NCBI RefSeq assembly: GCF_900100545.1 | Contig: NZ_FNDP01000002.1 | Span: 1-64,000, forward strand | DNA length: 64,000 nt | Reading direction: 5' to 3' | DNA from: Pseudobutyrivibrio sp. 49 | Lineage (GTDB): Bacteria; Bacillota; Clostridia; Lachnospirales; Lachnospiraceae | Shown here: positions 1-8,314 of the stretch, one piece after another | Numbering within the stretch: position 1 is the stretch's first letter | Layout of the letters: each line of letters opens with the position of its first letter | Position numbers and translations under genes: made by a program | Notes under the pieces: model-generated | Database searches by the model: none | What the model was told of the DNA's origin: nothing | Seen by the model: only the letters and a program-made list of their open reading frames with translations

Positions 1-240
1 GATTCTGTTCATTGCTGCATAGATGACAATCTTAAGCATCTGACGTGGTGTAGCCTGATTCTTTCTGATTCTGTTATAAGTCTCATAAAGATCAGAAAGA
101 TTCATTTCCTCCACAAATGCACTTACCAGGCGTACCGGATCATCGGATGGAATGGATATTTCTATGTCTAGCGGAAGTTTGATTTGATGATACAAGGAAG
201 ATACAGTATAATCTCCTTGTAAGATTTTGTTTAGTAGCAT
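1..240 (-). mobile_element. IS1182-family transposase, N-terminal part, cut by window edge
   Basis: An open frame starts with ATG at 240 and runs off base 1, giving 80 codons with no stop. It begins MLLNKILQGDYT and contains PLDIEISIPSDDPVRLVSAF and RKNQATPRQMLKIVIYAAMN. This is the characteristic N-terminus (DUF772-type domain) of IS1182/IS1380-like DDE transposases common in Clostridia. The catalytic DDE residues would lie left of the window. The 5' end is intact and is followed by a strong hairpin at 257-286. Whether the element is complete and active cannot be judged here, and its terminal inverted repeat could not be identified with one end missing. Confidence 0.8.
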
Positions 241-256
241 AAACTAATTTTACAGC

Positions 257-286
257 AAAAATCGGGCTTTTCGAAGCCCGATTTTT
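257..286. terminator. Perfect hairpin with A/T flanks between transposase and htrA
   Basis: Perfect inverted repeat: a 13-bp arm (AAAAATCGGGCTT), a TTCG tetraloop and the complementary arm ending in TTTTT. It is symmetric, so it could terminate in either direction. It lies 16 bases upstream of the transposase start, so it may also belong to the insertion sequence and shield its gene from outside transcription. Confidence 0.7.
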
Positions 287-312
287 GTGTTAAACACAGT
301 ATTTTCGCATAC

Positions 313-354
313 AAAAAGGGGCCTCGCACTAGTTTCTTAGTGCGACAGCCCCTT
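313..354 (-). terminator. Terminator of htrA
   Basis: Read on the minus strand, an AAGGGGC..CGCACTA stem with a short loop pairs back and is followed by TTTTTG. It lies about 20 bases after the htrA stop codon, the expected place for an intrinsic terminator. Confidence 0.8.
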
Positions 355-372
355 CCTACTTTAATCTTTGAT

Positions 373-1746
373 TTACTGAACCTTATCAATTCTACGTGTC
401 AAGGTAACCTTAATTGTCTCTTCCTTGTAGTCATTGTCATGTCTTGCTACTGTCACATCAACAGTAGTGCCTGCTGAAATGTACTTCATGATATTGTTCA
501 ATGTATTTACTGATGTTACTGTACGTCCGTTGAAGCCAGTGATAACATCCTCTACCTCGATGCCTGCCTCATCAGCACCTGAGCCAGAAACAACCTGTGC
601 TACATAAACACCAACTGGTACATTGTACTGCTCTGACATCTCTGAAGTGATATCCTTACCAGCGATACCAAGGTATGAAGCATCAAGCTCTGATACTACA
701 TCATTGTCTACCATCTGCTGGATGATTGACCATGCAAAAGAAATAGGGATTGCATAACCCATTCCTTCAACCTCTGCATCTGCAAGCTTAACAGATACAA
801 TTCCAATAACCTCTCCCTTAGCATTCAAAAGAGCACCACCTGAGTTACCAGGGTTAACCGCTGCATTTGTCTGGATAAGAGAATTTGTAACTACATTTCC
901 ATCATCGTCCTGAACTGAAACCTCGCGGTCCTTAGCAGAGATAATACCGTTTGTTACTGATGTTCCATATCCCAAAGCATTACCAATAACGATGGCTGCC
1001 TCACCAACTACTGTGGAATCAGAATCACCAAGTGTTGCCACCTTGATAGATGAAAGTGTATCTGATGGAATATCCTTTACTGCAACTGATACTACTGCAA
1101 GATCACATGAAGAATCTGTTCCCTTGATTGTACCCTCTACAGCCTGGTCATCATTGAAGGTGATAGTAAGTGTCTCTGCACCGCTGACAACATGATTGTT
1201 TGTAGCAATGTAAATGTAATCATCATCCTGTGCAACAATGATACCTGAACCAGCTGACTGTGTAGGCTGCTGCATTGTACCAAAGAATGTCTGGTATTCT
1301 TTAATACCAACATTTGTAACCTGTACGATTGCTGGGAGAACATTCTCTGCTATCTCAGAAACATCTGTAGTAATCTTTGTAGCTGTGGTAGTACCTGAAG
1401 CTGTGCTTGTAGATTCTACCTTAGAGTCCTTGTCCTCAGTCTTTGTAGATTCGATAGCTGTTTGATTTGCATCCTCCAGCTTCCAAAGTCTATTGGTAAC
1501 TGCCACAACTGACTGGAATGCCAATCCTGCTACAAGACCGAATACCAACGCAATGGCTGCTGCATTTCCAAGCTTCTTGCCAAAAGTGCTAGTCTTCTTT
1601 TTCTTTACTCTATTGCCATCATCATAAGGCGACCACTGATAATATGATTCACCCTGATTAATCTCGTCCTTCTTGTAAGAGTATGTTCCTGAGTTTTTCT
1701 GCTCGTCTGTGTTAAAGTCATTGTTGTTATTGAAGTAATCACTCAT
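373..1746 (-). CDS. htrA: HtrA/DegP-type membrane serine protease
   Basis: A 457-residue envelope quality-control protease. The order is an acidic/Asn-rich cytoplasmic tail (1-50), a basic stretch, one membrane segment (about 60-84), a Ser/Thr-rich linker (95-130), a trypsin-like domain (130-345) and one PDZ domain (355-452). The catalytic triad is visible: His185 in NNHVV, Asp215 in SCDLAVV and Ser302 in NPGNSGGAL. Length and one-PDZ layout match Firmicute HtrA proteins. The ATG at 1746 has AGGAAGG just upstream. It is followed by its own terminator, and 111 bases separate it from glmS, so it is probably monocistronic. It would act on misfolded proteins outside the membrane, fitting the surrounding envelope genes. 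Confidence 0.93.
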   Translation of the reverse strand: MSDYFNNNNDFNTDEQKNSGTYSYKKDEINQGESYYQWSPYDDGNRVKKKKTSTFGKKLGNAAAIALVFGLVAGLAFQSVVAVTNRLWKLEDANQTAIESTKTEDKDSKVESTSTASGTTTATKITTDVSEIAENVLPAIVQVTNVGIKEYQTFFGTMQQPTQSAGSGIIVAQDDDYIYIATNNHVVSGAETLTITFNDDQAVEGTIKGTDSSCDLAVVSVAVKDIPSDTLSSIKVATLGDSDSTVVGEAAIVIGNALGYGTSVTNGIISAKDREVSVQDDDGNVVTNSLIQTNAAVNPGNSGGALLNAKGEVIGIVSVKLADAEVEGMGYAIPISFAWSIIQQMVDNDVVSELDASYLGIAGKDITSEMSEQYNVPVGVYVAQVVSGSGADEAGIEVEDVITGFNGRTVTSVNTLNNIMKYISAGTTVDVTVARHDNDYKEETIKVTLTRRIDKVQ

Positions 1747-1808
1747 TTAACTCGCCTTCCTTTCTCATTACATGCCTGTAGTTTAAACCCGTAATGTGAT
1801 AAGTAAGT

Positions 1809-1846
1809 GAAAGGTAGTAGTTCTTTTTGCGAAAAACTACTACCTT
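1809..1846. terminator. Hairpin after glmS
   Basis: A 13-bp arm AAAGGTAGTAGTT pairs with AACTACTACCTTT, and the loop contains a further T5/A5 pairing. It lies 12 bases after the glmS stop and upstream of htrA. The U-tract on the minus strand is weak (CTTTCACTT), so it could be a terminator or only a stable mRNA end. Confidence 0.6.
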
Positions 1847-1857
1847 TATAAATCTTT

Positions 1858-3690
1858 TTATTCTACAGTAACTGATTTTGCCAAGTTTCTTGGGTGATCA
1901 ACATCGTAGCCCTTACCAACTGATACGTAGTAACCAAATAACTGCAATGGAATAATTGCAAGTGAGTTAGTAAAGTATCTGTTTGTCTGAGGGATATACA
2001 TTACAGAATCTGCAACCTTCTCGATATCCTCATTTCCAATTGTAGTAACAGCGAGAATGTAAGCTCCACGAGTCTTGCACTCTACGATGTTAGATACTGT
2101 CTTAGCATAAACATTATCCTGTGTAGCAACTGCTGCAACAAGAGTACCATCTTCGATAAGAGAGATTGTACCATGCTTTAACTCGCCGGCAGCATATGCC
2201 TCAGAATGAATATATGAAATTTCTTTAAGCTTGAGTGAGCCCTCCATTGAAATAGCATAATCGATACCACGTCCAATGAAGAATACGTCCTTAGCTGCAA
2301 CAAATCTGTTAGCAAACTTCTGGATACGCTCCTTATTTCCAAGAAGCATCTCGATCTGATCTGGAAGCTTCTTAAGATCCTTGATAAGCTCCTTCATCTC
2401 CTCTGGTGAAAGAAGGCCTCTAACCTCTGCAAACTTCATTGCAAGAAGATAGAAAGCGATGAGCTGAGCACTGTATGCCTTTGTTGTAGCAACAGAAATC
2501 TCAGGACCTGCCCATGTGTACATAACCTTCTCAGACTCACGAGCGATAGAAGAACCTACTACGTTAACGATAGCAAGTGTCATATTGCCCATAGCACGAG
2601 CCATACGAACTGCTTCCTTTGTATCAGCTGTCTCACCTGACTGAGAAACAGCAATAACAAGCTCATTCTCCTGAAGGATTGGATTACGATATCTAAACTC
2701 TGAAGCGATATCAACCTCTACAGGAATACGAGCTAAATCCTCGAATACATACTTTGCAGTAACACCTGTATGATAAGCAGAACCACAAGCTACGATACGG
2801 ATACGAGAGATTGCCTTAATCTCCTCATCTGTCATACCAAGCTCCTCGATATCTACCTTATCATTCTTGATACGTGGATTAAGAGTATCACGAACAGTCT
2901 TAGGTTCCTCGTGGATTTCCTTAATCATGAAGTGGTCATAACCACCCTTTTCTGCTGCATCAACATCCCAATCAATTGTCTTTGATTCCTTCTCGATTGG
3001 CTGTCCATCTACATCATAGAACTCAATGCTGTTCTCAGTAAGCTTTGCAATCTCCTCGTTCTCGATGAAGTATACCTCACGAGTATACTTAAGAACTGCA
3101 GGAACATCTGATGCAATAAGATTTCCATCTTTGCCCATTCCAACGATAAGTGGACTGTCCTTACGAACTGAGTAAATCTCATCTGGGAAATCTGCAAAAA
3201 TAATACCAAGTGCGTAAGCACCCTCAACACGGTGCATAACCTTTGTTACGCATGTAAGTGGGTCGTTGCCCTGCTTGTAATAATAATCAAGAAGATGTGC
3301 AACTACCTCTGTATCTGTCTCTGACTTAAATGTATATCCACGCTTGATAAGCTTTTCCTTAAGCTTTGCGTAGTTCTCGATAATACCGTTGTGAACAACA
3401 GCGATTGTCTCTTCCTCGTTAAGATGAGGATGAGCATTTGTTTCACTAGGCTCACCGTGTGTAGCCCAACGTGTGTGGCCAATACCAATAGTACCCTGCA
3501 TTGTGGCACCATCGTGAGTCTTCTCACTAAGAAGCTTTAAACGTCCCTTAGCCTTCTGGTACTCAATCTTTGCACCATCATATACAGCCATACCAGCTGA
3601 ATCATAACCTCTGTACTCCAACTTGCTAAGTCCATCAAGCAAAATAGGTGCTGCCTGTGACTTTCCAACATATCCAACTATTCCACACAT
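1858..3690 (-). CDS. glmS: Glutamine-fructose-6-phosphate aminotransferase (isomerizing)
   Basis: Makes glucosamine-6-phosphate from fructose-6-phosphate and glutamine, the entry to UDP-GlcNAc and so to peptidoglycan and the amino-sugar nucleotides made by other genes here. The 610 residues match the family. The N-terminal class-II glutaminase domain starts MCGIVGYVG with the nucleophile Cys2, followed by GHTRWATHGEPS. Two SIS domains follow (CGSAYHTG and SQSGETADT in the first; FIGRGIDYAISMEGSLKLKE in the second). The end HPRNLAKSVTVE is the canonical GlmS C-terminus. It lies 24 bases after the LCP gene and is probably co-transcribed from the promoter at 5351-5380. No room exists for a glmS ribozyme directly upstream. 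Confidence 0.97.
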   Translation of the reverse strand: MCGIVGYVGKSQAAPILLDGLSKLEYRGYDSAGMAVYDGAKIEYQKAKGRLKLLSEKTHDGATMQGTIGIGHTRWATHGEPSETNAHPHLNEEETIAVVHNGIIENYAKLKEKLIKRGYTFKSETDTEVVAHLLDYYYKQGNDPLTCVTKVMHRVEGAYALGIIFADFPDEIYSVRKDSPLIVGMGKDGNLIASDVPAVLKYTREVYFIENEEIAKLTENSIEFYDVDGQPIEKESKTIDWDVDAAEKGGYDHFMIKEIHEEPKTVRDTLNPRIKNDKVDIEELGMTDEEIKAISRIRIVACGSAYHTGVTAKYVFEDLARIPVEVDIASEFRYRNPILQENELVIAVSQSGETADTKEAVRMARAMGNMTLAIVNVVGSSIARESEKVMYTWAGPEISVATTKAYSAQLIAFYLLAMKFAEVRGLLSPEEMKELIKDLKKLPDQIEMLLGNKERIQKFANRFVAAKDVFFIGRGIDYAISMEGSLKLKEISYIHSEAYAAGELKHGTISLIEDGTLVAAVATQDNVYAKTVSNIVECKTRGAYILAVTTIGNEDIEKVADSVMYIPQTNRYFTNSLAIIPLQLFGYYVSVGKGYDVDHPRNLAKSVTVE

Positions 3691-3714
3691 AATTTTAATC
3701 CTCTTATTTAACTG

Positions 3715-5277
3715 TTAATTAGCTCCATCTTTAGCCTGAGTTATCTCAGCACTTGATTCACTCAAGCCTGTCTCTGACTGGATGTGATCACTTATAACAT
3801 CAACCATATCATCAGTAGGATCGTAATCTTCCTGATCATATAAGAACTTGTGAAGCTGAACAACATTTGATGTAAGTGTACAAGGTACAACTACACTACC
3901 TGTCTTCTTGCTAACTGTCTTTGTCTTAAGTGCAAATGGGAATCCTGAAGACTCTGCCATGTTGTACTTGCCAACATCTGTAGCCATTCCTACACACTGT
4001 GAGAATGAAAGGCTAGTAGCAATCTTAGGGAATACCTTATCTGCAATATCATTTAACTGTGAAGGTGAAGCATGCTTAGCCTTCTCAACAATCATCTTAA
4101 TAACCATACGCTGATTCTCTGCACGACCATAATCGTTGTTTACAGCGTATCTGTTTCTACAGAAACCTACTACCTGAGCACCATTTAAGTGATATGTTCC
4201 TGGGCTATCGAAGTAGCAGTCTGAGTACTTCCATCCCTCTTCCTCTTTTGGATAGTAATTAAGGATGTTCTCAACCTCTGCGATGTAACCTGCAAGAGCA
4301 TTCTGTCCTGTCTCAGGGTTGTTTGTGTCAATCATCTTCTGAGTGATTTCAAGATCGAGACCATCGAGACAGTCTACAATAGTAGCAAGTGCATAGAAGT
4401 CAACTGCCACATATCCGTCAATCTTGATATCAAGGTTTGTGTTGAGCATCTCAAGTGCCTTCTCAACACCACCGTGGTTATAAGCGTAATTACACTTACG
4501 ATAAAGATCATCATCCACCTTAAGGTAAGTATCACGCTGTACTGAAAGCATCTTAACATCCTTTGTATCATTATTAATAGAAACAAGGATGATAGCATCT
4601 GAGTTACCACTATCGAGCTTTCCGTTAGAACGGTTATCTACACCGAAAAGTGCGATAGTCTTGTAATTGCTAAGAACCTCTTCTGTAGCTGCATCGAGGT
4701 TGTTAGTCTCGATATTATCAATATTGATGTTGTCCCAATTTACCTTGCCGAACTTGCTCCATAAGAAGAATACCAATGCAAGGATTAATAAGATAACAAT
4801 CTCAACTATAATAATTGTTCTTCTCTTCTTTTTCTTCTGTGCTGCCTTACTCATCTTCTTTCTTCCGGCTGGGCGGCTGTTAGATGGGCGGCTACTTCTT
4901 CTATCTGCTGCAGCTCTTGAAGATGCGCGACCACCATCTGGACGAGTCACTGATGGACGTCCGTTTCCTGAGCGTGAGCCTGAAGGACGGCTGCCGGCTG
5001 GGCGAGAACCCTGTGGGCGGCTACCCTGTGGGCGGCTACCCTGTGGACGTCTTGCTGCACCCTGGCGTGACTGGCTGCTTCTAGAAGCTGCTGGACGAGA
5101 GCCTGCTGGGCGACGTGCACCGGCTGGTCTGCTACCTGCTGGTCTTACTCCCTCTGGGCGTCTGCGTCTTACATCTGGATCATAATCATACATATCTAGT
5201 TCATCATCGAGATCTAATCCCCTCTGGGAATCATAATCTCTGTCCAAGTCAAAATCGTAATCGTCAAAATTACTCAT
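3715..5277 (-). CDS. LytR-CpsA-Psr (LCP) family wall-polymer ligase with Arg/Pro-rich cytoplasmic tail
   Basis: LCP enzymes move undecaprenyl-linked glycans or teichoic acids onto peptidoglycan. This 520-residue protein has an acidic start (1-36), a long low-complexity cytoplasmic tail of RPAGSR/PQGSR-type repeats (about 38-140), a KKKKRR stop-transfer patch, one membrane segment (154-173) and an extracellular LCP domain (about 205-395). LCP motifs are present: FGVDNRS, DAIILVSIN, SVQRDTYLKV and FCRNRYAVNNDYGRAENQR, the last carrying the Arg residues that bind the polyprenyl pyrophosphate. The repeat tail is much longer than in most LCP proteins. First gene of the lcp-glmS unit. It is the likely final attachment enzyme for glycans made by this region. 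Confidence 0.9.
   Translation of the reverse strand: MSNFDDYDFDLDRDYDSQRGLDLDDELDMYDYDPDVRRRRPEGVRPAGSRPAGARRPAGSRPAASRSSQSRQGAARRPQGSRPQGSRPQGSRPAGSRPSGSRSGNGRPSVTRPDGGRASSRAAADRRSSRPSNSRPAGRKKMSKAAQKKKKRRTIIIVEIVILLILALVFFLWSKFGKVNWDNINIDNIETNNLDAATEEVLSNYKTIALFGVDNRSNGKLDSGNSDAIILVSINNDTKDVKMLSVQRDTYLKVDDDLYRKCNYAYNHGGVEKALEMLNTNLDIKIDGYVAVDFYALATIVDCLDGLDLEITQKMIDTNNPETGQNALAGYIAEVENILNYYPKEEEGWKYSDCYFDSPGTYHLNGAQVVGFCRNRYAVNNDYGRAENQRMVIKMIVEKAKHASPSQLNDIADKVFPKIATSLSFSQCVGMATDVGKYNMAESSGFPFALKTKTVSKKTGSVVVPCTLTSNVVQLHKFLYDQEDYDPTDDMVDVISDHIQSETGLSESSAEITQAKDGAN
5001..5045 (-). repeat. Three tandem 15-bp units encoding PQGSR
   Basis: Three consecutive 15-base units within the LCP gene; the last two (ggcggctaccctgtg) are identical and the first differs at a few bases. 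They encode three successive PQGSR repeats in the cytoplasmic tail. The surrounding 300 bases carry looser copies of the same codon pattern, suggesting slippage-driven length change. Confidence 0.85.
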
Positions 5278-5317
5278 CGTACTTTATATTCTCCATTCCT
5301 TTTTTCACCAAAATATT

Positions 5318-5342
5318 ATGCTGCCATATAATATGACAGCAT
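5318..5342. promoter_or_regulatory. 25-base near-perfect palindrome in the lcp-glmS leader
   Basis: ATGCTG-c-CATAT-a-ATATG-a-CAGCAT is a 25-base palindrome broken only at the centre and one symmetric pair. It lies just downstream of the predicted -10 of the lcp-glmS promoter, so it would be either an operator at the start site or a 5' mRNA hairpin. It might also end transcripts from the glycosyltransferase gene at 5423. Confidence 0.5.
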
Positions 5343-5350
5343 TATGGTTA

Positions 5351-5380
5351 AGTCTACTCTAAAGCTTTGTTAGTTGTCAA
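5351..5380 (-). promoter_or_regulatory. Sigma-A type promoter for lcp-glmS
   Basis: On the minus strand TTGACA (5380-5375) is followed after 18 bases by TAGACT (5356-5351). The -35 is a perfect consensus and the -10 matches at four of six bases. It sits about 75 bases upstream of the LCP start, whose ribosome site is AAAGGA. Confidence 0.6.
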
Positions 5381-5422
5381 GGAATCTATCATATTTAAAC
5401 AATTCTTAAGAATTTTTAAGAA

Positions 5423-6796
5423 TTACTCTGCTTCCTTGGTTTCCGGTTGTTTTTCAGTACCTGGAAGGATATAGTTTTCCACGCCGATTGGCAGATTTTT
5501 ATTGTAAAATCCATCTCCCTTTTGAATCATCTCACCATGTTTTTCCATCAGCCTTTCATGGCTACTTTGGGTGGATTCCACATTTCTTTCTTTAAATCTA
5601 GCAATTACCCTTGGCACAACAACAGTCCTATAGCCCCTGGCTTTTGCCCTCAGACAGAAATCCAACATGGCATCCCTGCCACTAAGATTTGGATCAAAGC
5701 CGTGAAGCATTCTGTACACCTTGGAGTCAATCATGCAACATCCGCCATCTACCATAGACACATCTCTTGGCATGCTGCCCAGGCCATCATAGGTATCCCT
5801 GAAAATTCTCTGTCCATGAAAGGCAGGATACTCGGTGCCACTTTCGTCAAAAATATAGCCCGCATTATCATAGGTAAATCCCCTACCTAAAAAACGCACT
5901 CCAACTACAGCCACGTCTGGCTGACAAAGGTATCCGTACAGCTTCTTTACGTTATTTCTCGTGAAAAGCTTTACATTCTCTTCACGCAAAAACATATAGT
6001 CCTTTCCAAAACGTCTGAAGGACGTGTCATCATAATCAATGTGCCATTTCTTTAGGGACTGGTCCACTCTGCCTGAGCATACCACACCGGTGTTTCGTAA
6101 ATACGATAATGCCAGTGCCAGATGCTCCTTGCAGGAATATTCTGCTTCTTTACGCTCCTCCTTATTCATTCCTTTTAAGGTAGTTCTCTTATGATACAGA
6201 AGGGATGGCACGTGGGCTATTTCCTTTTTCTTGAAGGCAGCCCTTAAAATATATTCATATATATAGGAATATTTTGCTTTTTCATTGAACTCTCCAATCT
6301 GCTTGATAAGCTTCTTGGAAATGCAGATAAACTCTCCTATATAATTCATCTGCAAAAATAATTCCTTATTAAAATCGCTCTTAAAGTGTGGGTTCATTCT
6401 ATCAAGGCCCACCAATTCATCATGATCACTGTAGATGATATATTCCTCTGTTTCGAGAGACTGAAGCTTCTCATTAAGAGAGCTTAAGGTATTCCCACTC
6501 AGACGGTCGTGCTGTCCGAGAAATACCACATGGTCACCTTCAGCAAAATGAATTCCAACATTGTAAGCATAGGCTCCGCCATTTTTCTTTTTCAGCCTGC
6601 GATAATGAACCTTGTCCACGATATCAGGGAAGAACTCCTTGATGGTAACCTCCAGCTCATTTGTTGGATTGTTGTCCAAAATATATAATTCGAATTCACG
6701 ATAATCCTGCTGATCTATGGACTCCAGCATATCCTTAAACTGATCCATGTCAGTATCGTAAGTCCAGACAATCAGTGAAAAATAAGCATCGCTCAT
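5423..6796 (-). CDS. Family 2-like glycosyltransferase
   Basis: A 457-residue soluble GT-A type protein. The N-terminal half begins FSLIVWTYDTDMDQF and has IDQQDYREFELYILDNNP, the nucleotide-binding strand pattern of GT2 enzymes, then FLGQHDRLSG and IIYSDHDELVG in place of the usual DD and DxD motifs. The C-terminal half contains VDGGCCMIDSKVYRM and FCLRAKARGYRTVVVP, typical of the acceptor part of rhamnosyl/galactosyl-transferase-like proteins. Donor and acceptor cannot be told. Its ATG overlaps the stop of the upstream phosphoglycosyltransferase by one base (TAATG), so the two are translationally coupled and probably act in sequence, this one adding a later sugar. Confidence 0.75.
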   Translation of the reverse strand: MSDAYFSLIVWTYDTDMDQFKDMLESIDQQDYREFELYILDNNPTNELEVTIKEFFPDIVDKVHYRRLKKKNGGAYAYNVGIHFAEGDHVVFLGQHDRLSGNTLSSLNEKLQSLETEEYIIYSDHDELVGLDRMNPHFKSDFNKELFLQMNYIGEFICISKKLIKQIGEFNEKAKYSYIYEYILRAAFKKKEIAHVPSLLYHKRTTLKGMNKEERKEAEYSCKEHLALALSYLRNTGVVCSGRVDQSLKKWHIDYDDTSFRRFGKDYMFLREENVKLFTRNNVKKLYGYLCQPDVAVVGVRFLGRGFTYDNAGYIFDESGTEYPAFHGQRIFRDTYDGLGSMPRDVSMVDGGCCMIDSKVYRMLHGFDPNLSGRDAMLDFCLRAKARGYRTVVVPRVIARFKERNVESTQSSHERLMEKHGEMIQKGDGFYNKNLPIGVENYILPGTEKQPETKEAE

Positions 6797-8220
6797 TATT
6801 TCGAACCCTTTCCTCCAAGCACAACCGCAACAGTTTTAAGTAATATCTTCAAATCCAGGCCCAACGACCAGTTGGAAATATACTGGGTATCAAGAGCTAC
6901 AACATCTTCGAAATCCTTGATATCGCTTCGACCACTTACCTGCCACATTCCCGTAAGCCCCGGCTTGATAGAAAGTCTTGCCTTGTGGTGCAAAGCGTAA
7001 TTTTCATATTCATCCTCCAGTGGTGGACGTGTGCCAACAATTGCCATGTCGCCTTTTAGTACATTCCAGAACTGAGGCAGCTCATCGATGGAGTACTTGC
7101 GCATGAAACGTCCGATTGGGATAACACGTGGGTCGTTTTCCATCTTGAACATATTTCCGGTCATTTCGTTCTGGTCCATCAGCTCCTGCTTTCGTTCCTC
7201 AGCATCCATGTACATGGTTCTGAATTTATAGAACTTAAACTTTCTTCCGTTTTTACCGATTCTGGTCTGGCTGAAAAATACAGGTCCCTTGGACTGGAAC
7301 TTTATTATTGGTGCAAAAATAATGAAAGCAATCACTACCAAAACAAGACCGATAATCGAGCCTAATATATCGCCAAATCGTTTACAAAATGCCTGTCGAT
7401 TGTTAGCAATATGCATACTAGTGGTAAGTACAATGTATCGGCCATAAGTCTCCATTATTCTGTTAGGCATAAGATGGTCTGTGTGAATAAGGGACACATG
7501 AACTGTCAGTCCCTGTTCTACCAAACGTCCTGCAAGACTTTCCTCACTGGATATGGTGTTACCATCAAGGAAAACCTCATCAACCACGTTGGTTCTAAGA
7601 TATTCAAATAAAGTATCAGCTGCGGCCACAACAGGAATCCCCTGTATTTCCTGTCCAGTCATATCCTTGTCCACAACAACCACACCGTTTACCTTAAATT
7701 CGTAATATGGGCTGTGTCCAAGATCTTCCAGACACGCATCTACAGTGGTAGATTCTGCCACCACAATAAGGGATGCCTTATTGACATCCTGAAGCATTCT
7801 TTTGCGAATGACACGTTTCCATCCACATCTGAAAATATATGAGATAACTACCATTGCACCGCCTGCTATACCAAGAGCAAATCTTGAGTAGAAGAAGGTA
7901 GTCTGCATTGCCTGCATGTATAACAGAATTCCAAGTACATTAACCAGACAATGACCTATGGTAGATACCGCTTCCTGATATTTGTTTCGTCGTAAAATTC
8001 CCGTGTAAGTCTCTGTAAAAAGAACTCCTGCCAAATCTATGAATGGCAAAAGCATCGCCATATCCTCATATAATGGATAATGGTCGAATCTGCTAATAAA
8101 GATAACTGCGCCTTCAAACTTAATGAAAACACCCATAAAAAGTGCAAGCTCTGCAGCTACCATGTCTAGCAAAATAAAGTCCAGATGCTTTACCCACGAG
8201 CGCTTCTTTTTCTTGTACAA
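6796..8220 (-). CDS. Polyprenyl-phosphate sugar-1-phosphate transferase (WbaP/CpsE type)
   Basis: Starts a glycan repeat unit by moving a sugar-1-phosphate from a nucleotide sugar to undecaprenyl phosphate. The protein has about four N-terminal membrane helices, a central Rossmann-like (CoA-binding-like) domain (about 135-260), a fifth hydrophobic segment and a C-terminal bacterial sugar transferase domain. Signature motifs are KFYKFRTMYMDAEERK, YSIDELPQFWNVL, VGTRPP and KPGLTGMWQVSGRS. I place the start at the TTG at 8220, preceded by GGGGAGAG, giving 474 residues; a GTG at 8238 in the same frame lacks a good site. Large two-part members like this usually carry hexose-1-phosphate, but the donor is not readable. 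Confidence 0.9.
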   Translation of the reverse strand: MYKKKKRSWVKHLDFILLDMVAAELALFMGVFIKFEGAVIFISRFDHYPLYEDMAMLLPFIDLAGVLFTETYTGILRRNKYQEAVSTIGHCLVNVLGILLYMQAMQTTFFYSRFALGIAGGAMVVISYIFRCGWKRVIRKRMLQDVNKASLIVVAESTTVDACLEDLGHSPYYEFKVNGVVVVDKDMTGQEIQGIPVVAAADTLFEYLRTNVVDEVFLDGNTISSEESLAGRLVEQGLTVHVSLIHTDHLMPNRIMETYGRYIVLTTSMHIANNRQAFCKRFGDILGSIIGLVLVVIAFIIFAPIIKFQSKGPVFFSQTRIGKNGRKFKFYKFRTMYMDAEERKQELMDQNEMTGNMFKMENDPRVIPIGRFMRKYSIDELPQFWNVLKGDMAIVGTRPPLEDEYENYALHHKARLSIKPGLTGMWQVSGRSDIKDFEDVVALDTQYISNWSLGLDLKILLKTVAVVLGGKGSK

Positions 8221-8314
8221 GATAACTCTCCCCAACACACTAAATATGTAAAAACCTGATTACTTCCCCAAGTAATTTATTACCTTATATTATAAATGTT
8301 ATTGACCTTATTAT

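Noticed and set aside
3691-3714. glmS ribozyme upstream of glmS
   Set aside because: Only 24 bases separate glmS from the LCP stop, far too few for the ribozyme of about 150 bases.
4667-5185. A plus-strand open frame of 172 codons opposite the LCP gene
   Set aside because: It is the antisense shadow of the RPAGSR repeats and has no ribosome site or family resemblance.
5447-5890. A plus-strand open frame of 147 codons opposite the first glycosyltransferase
   Set aside because: Shadow of a real gene, with no ribosome site or recognisable domain.
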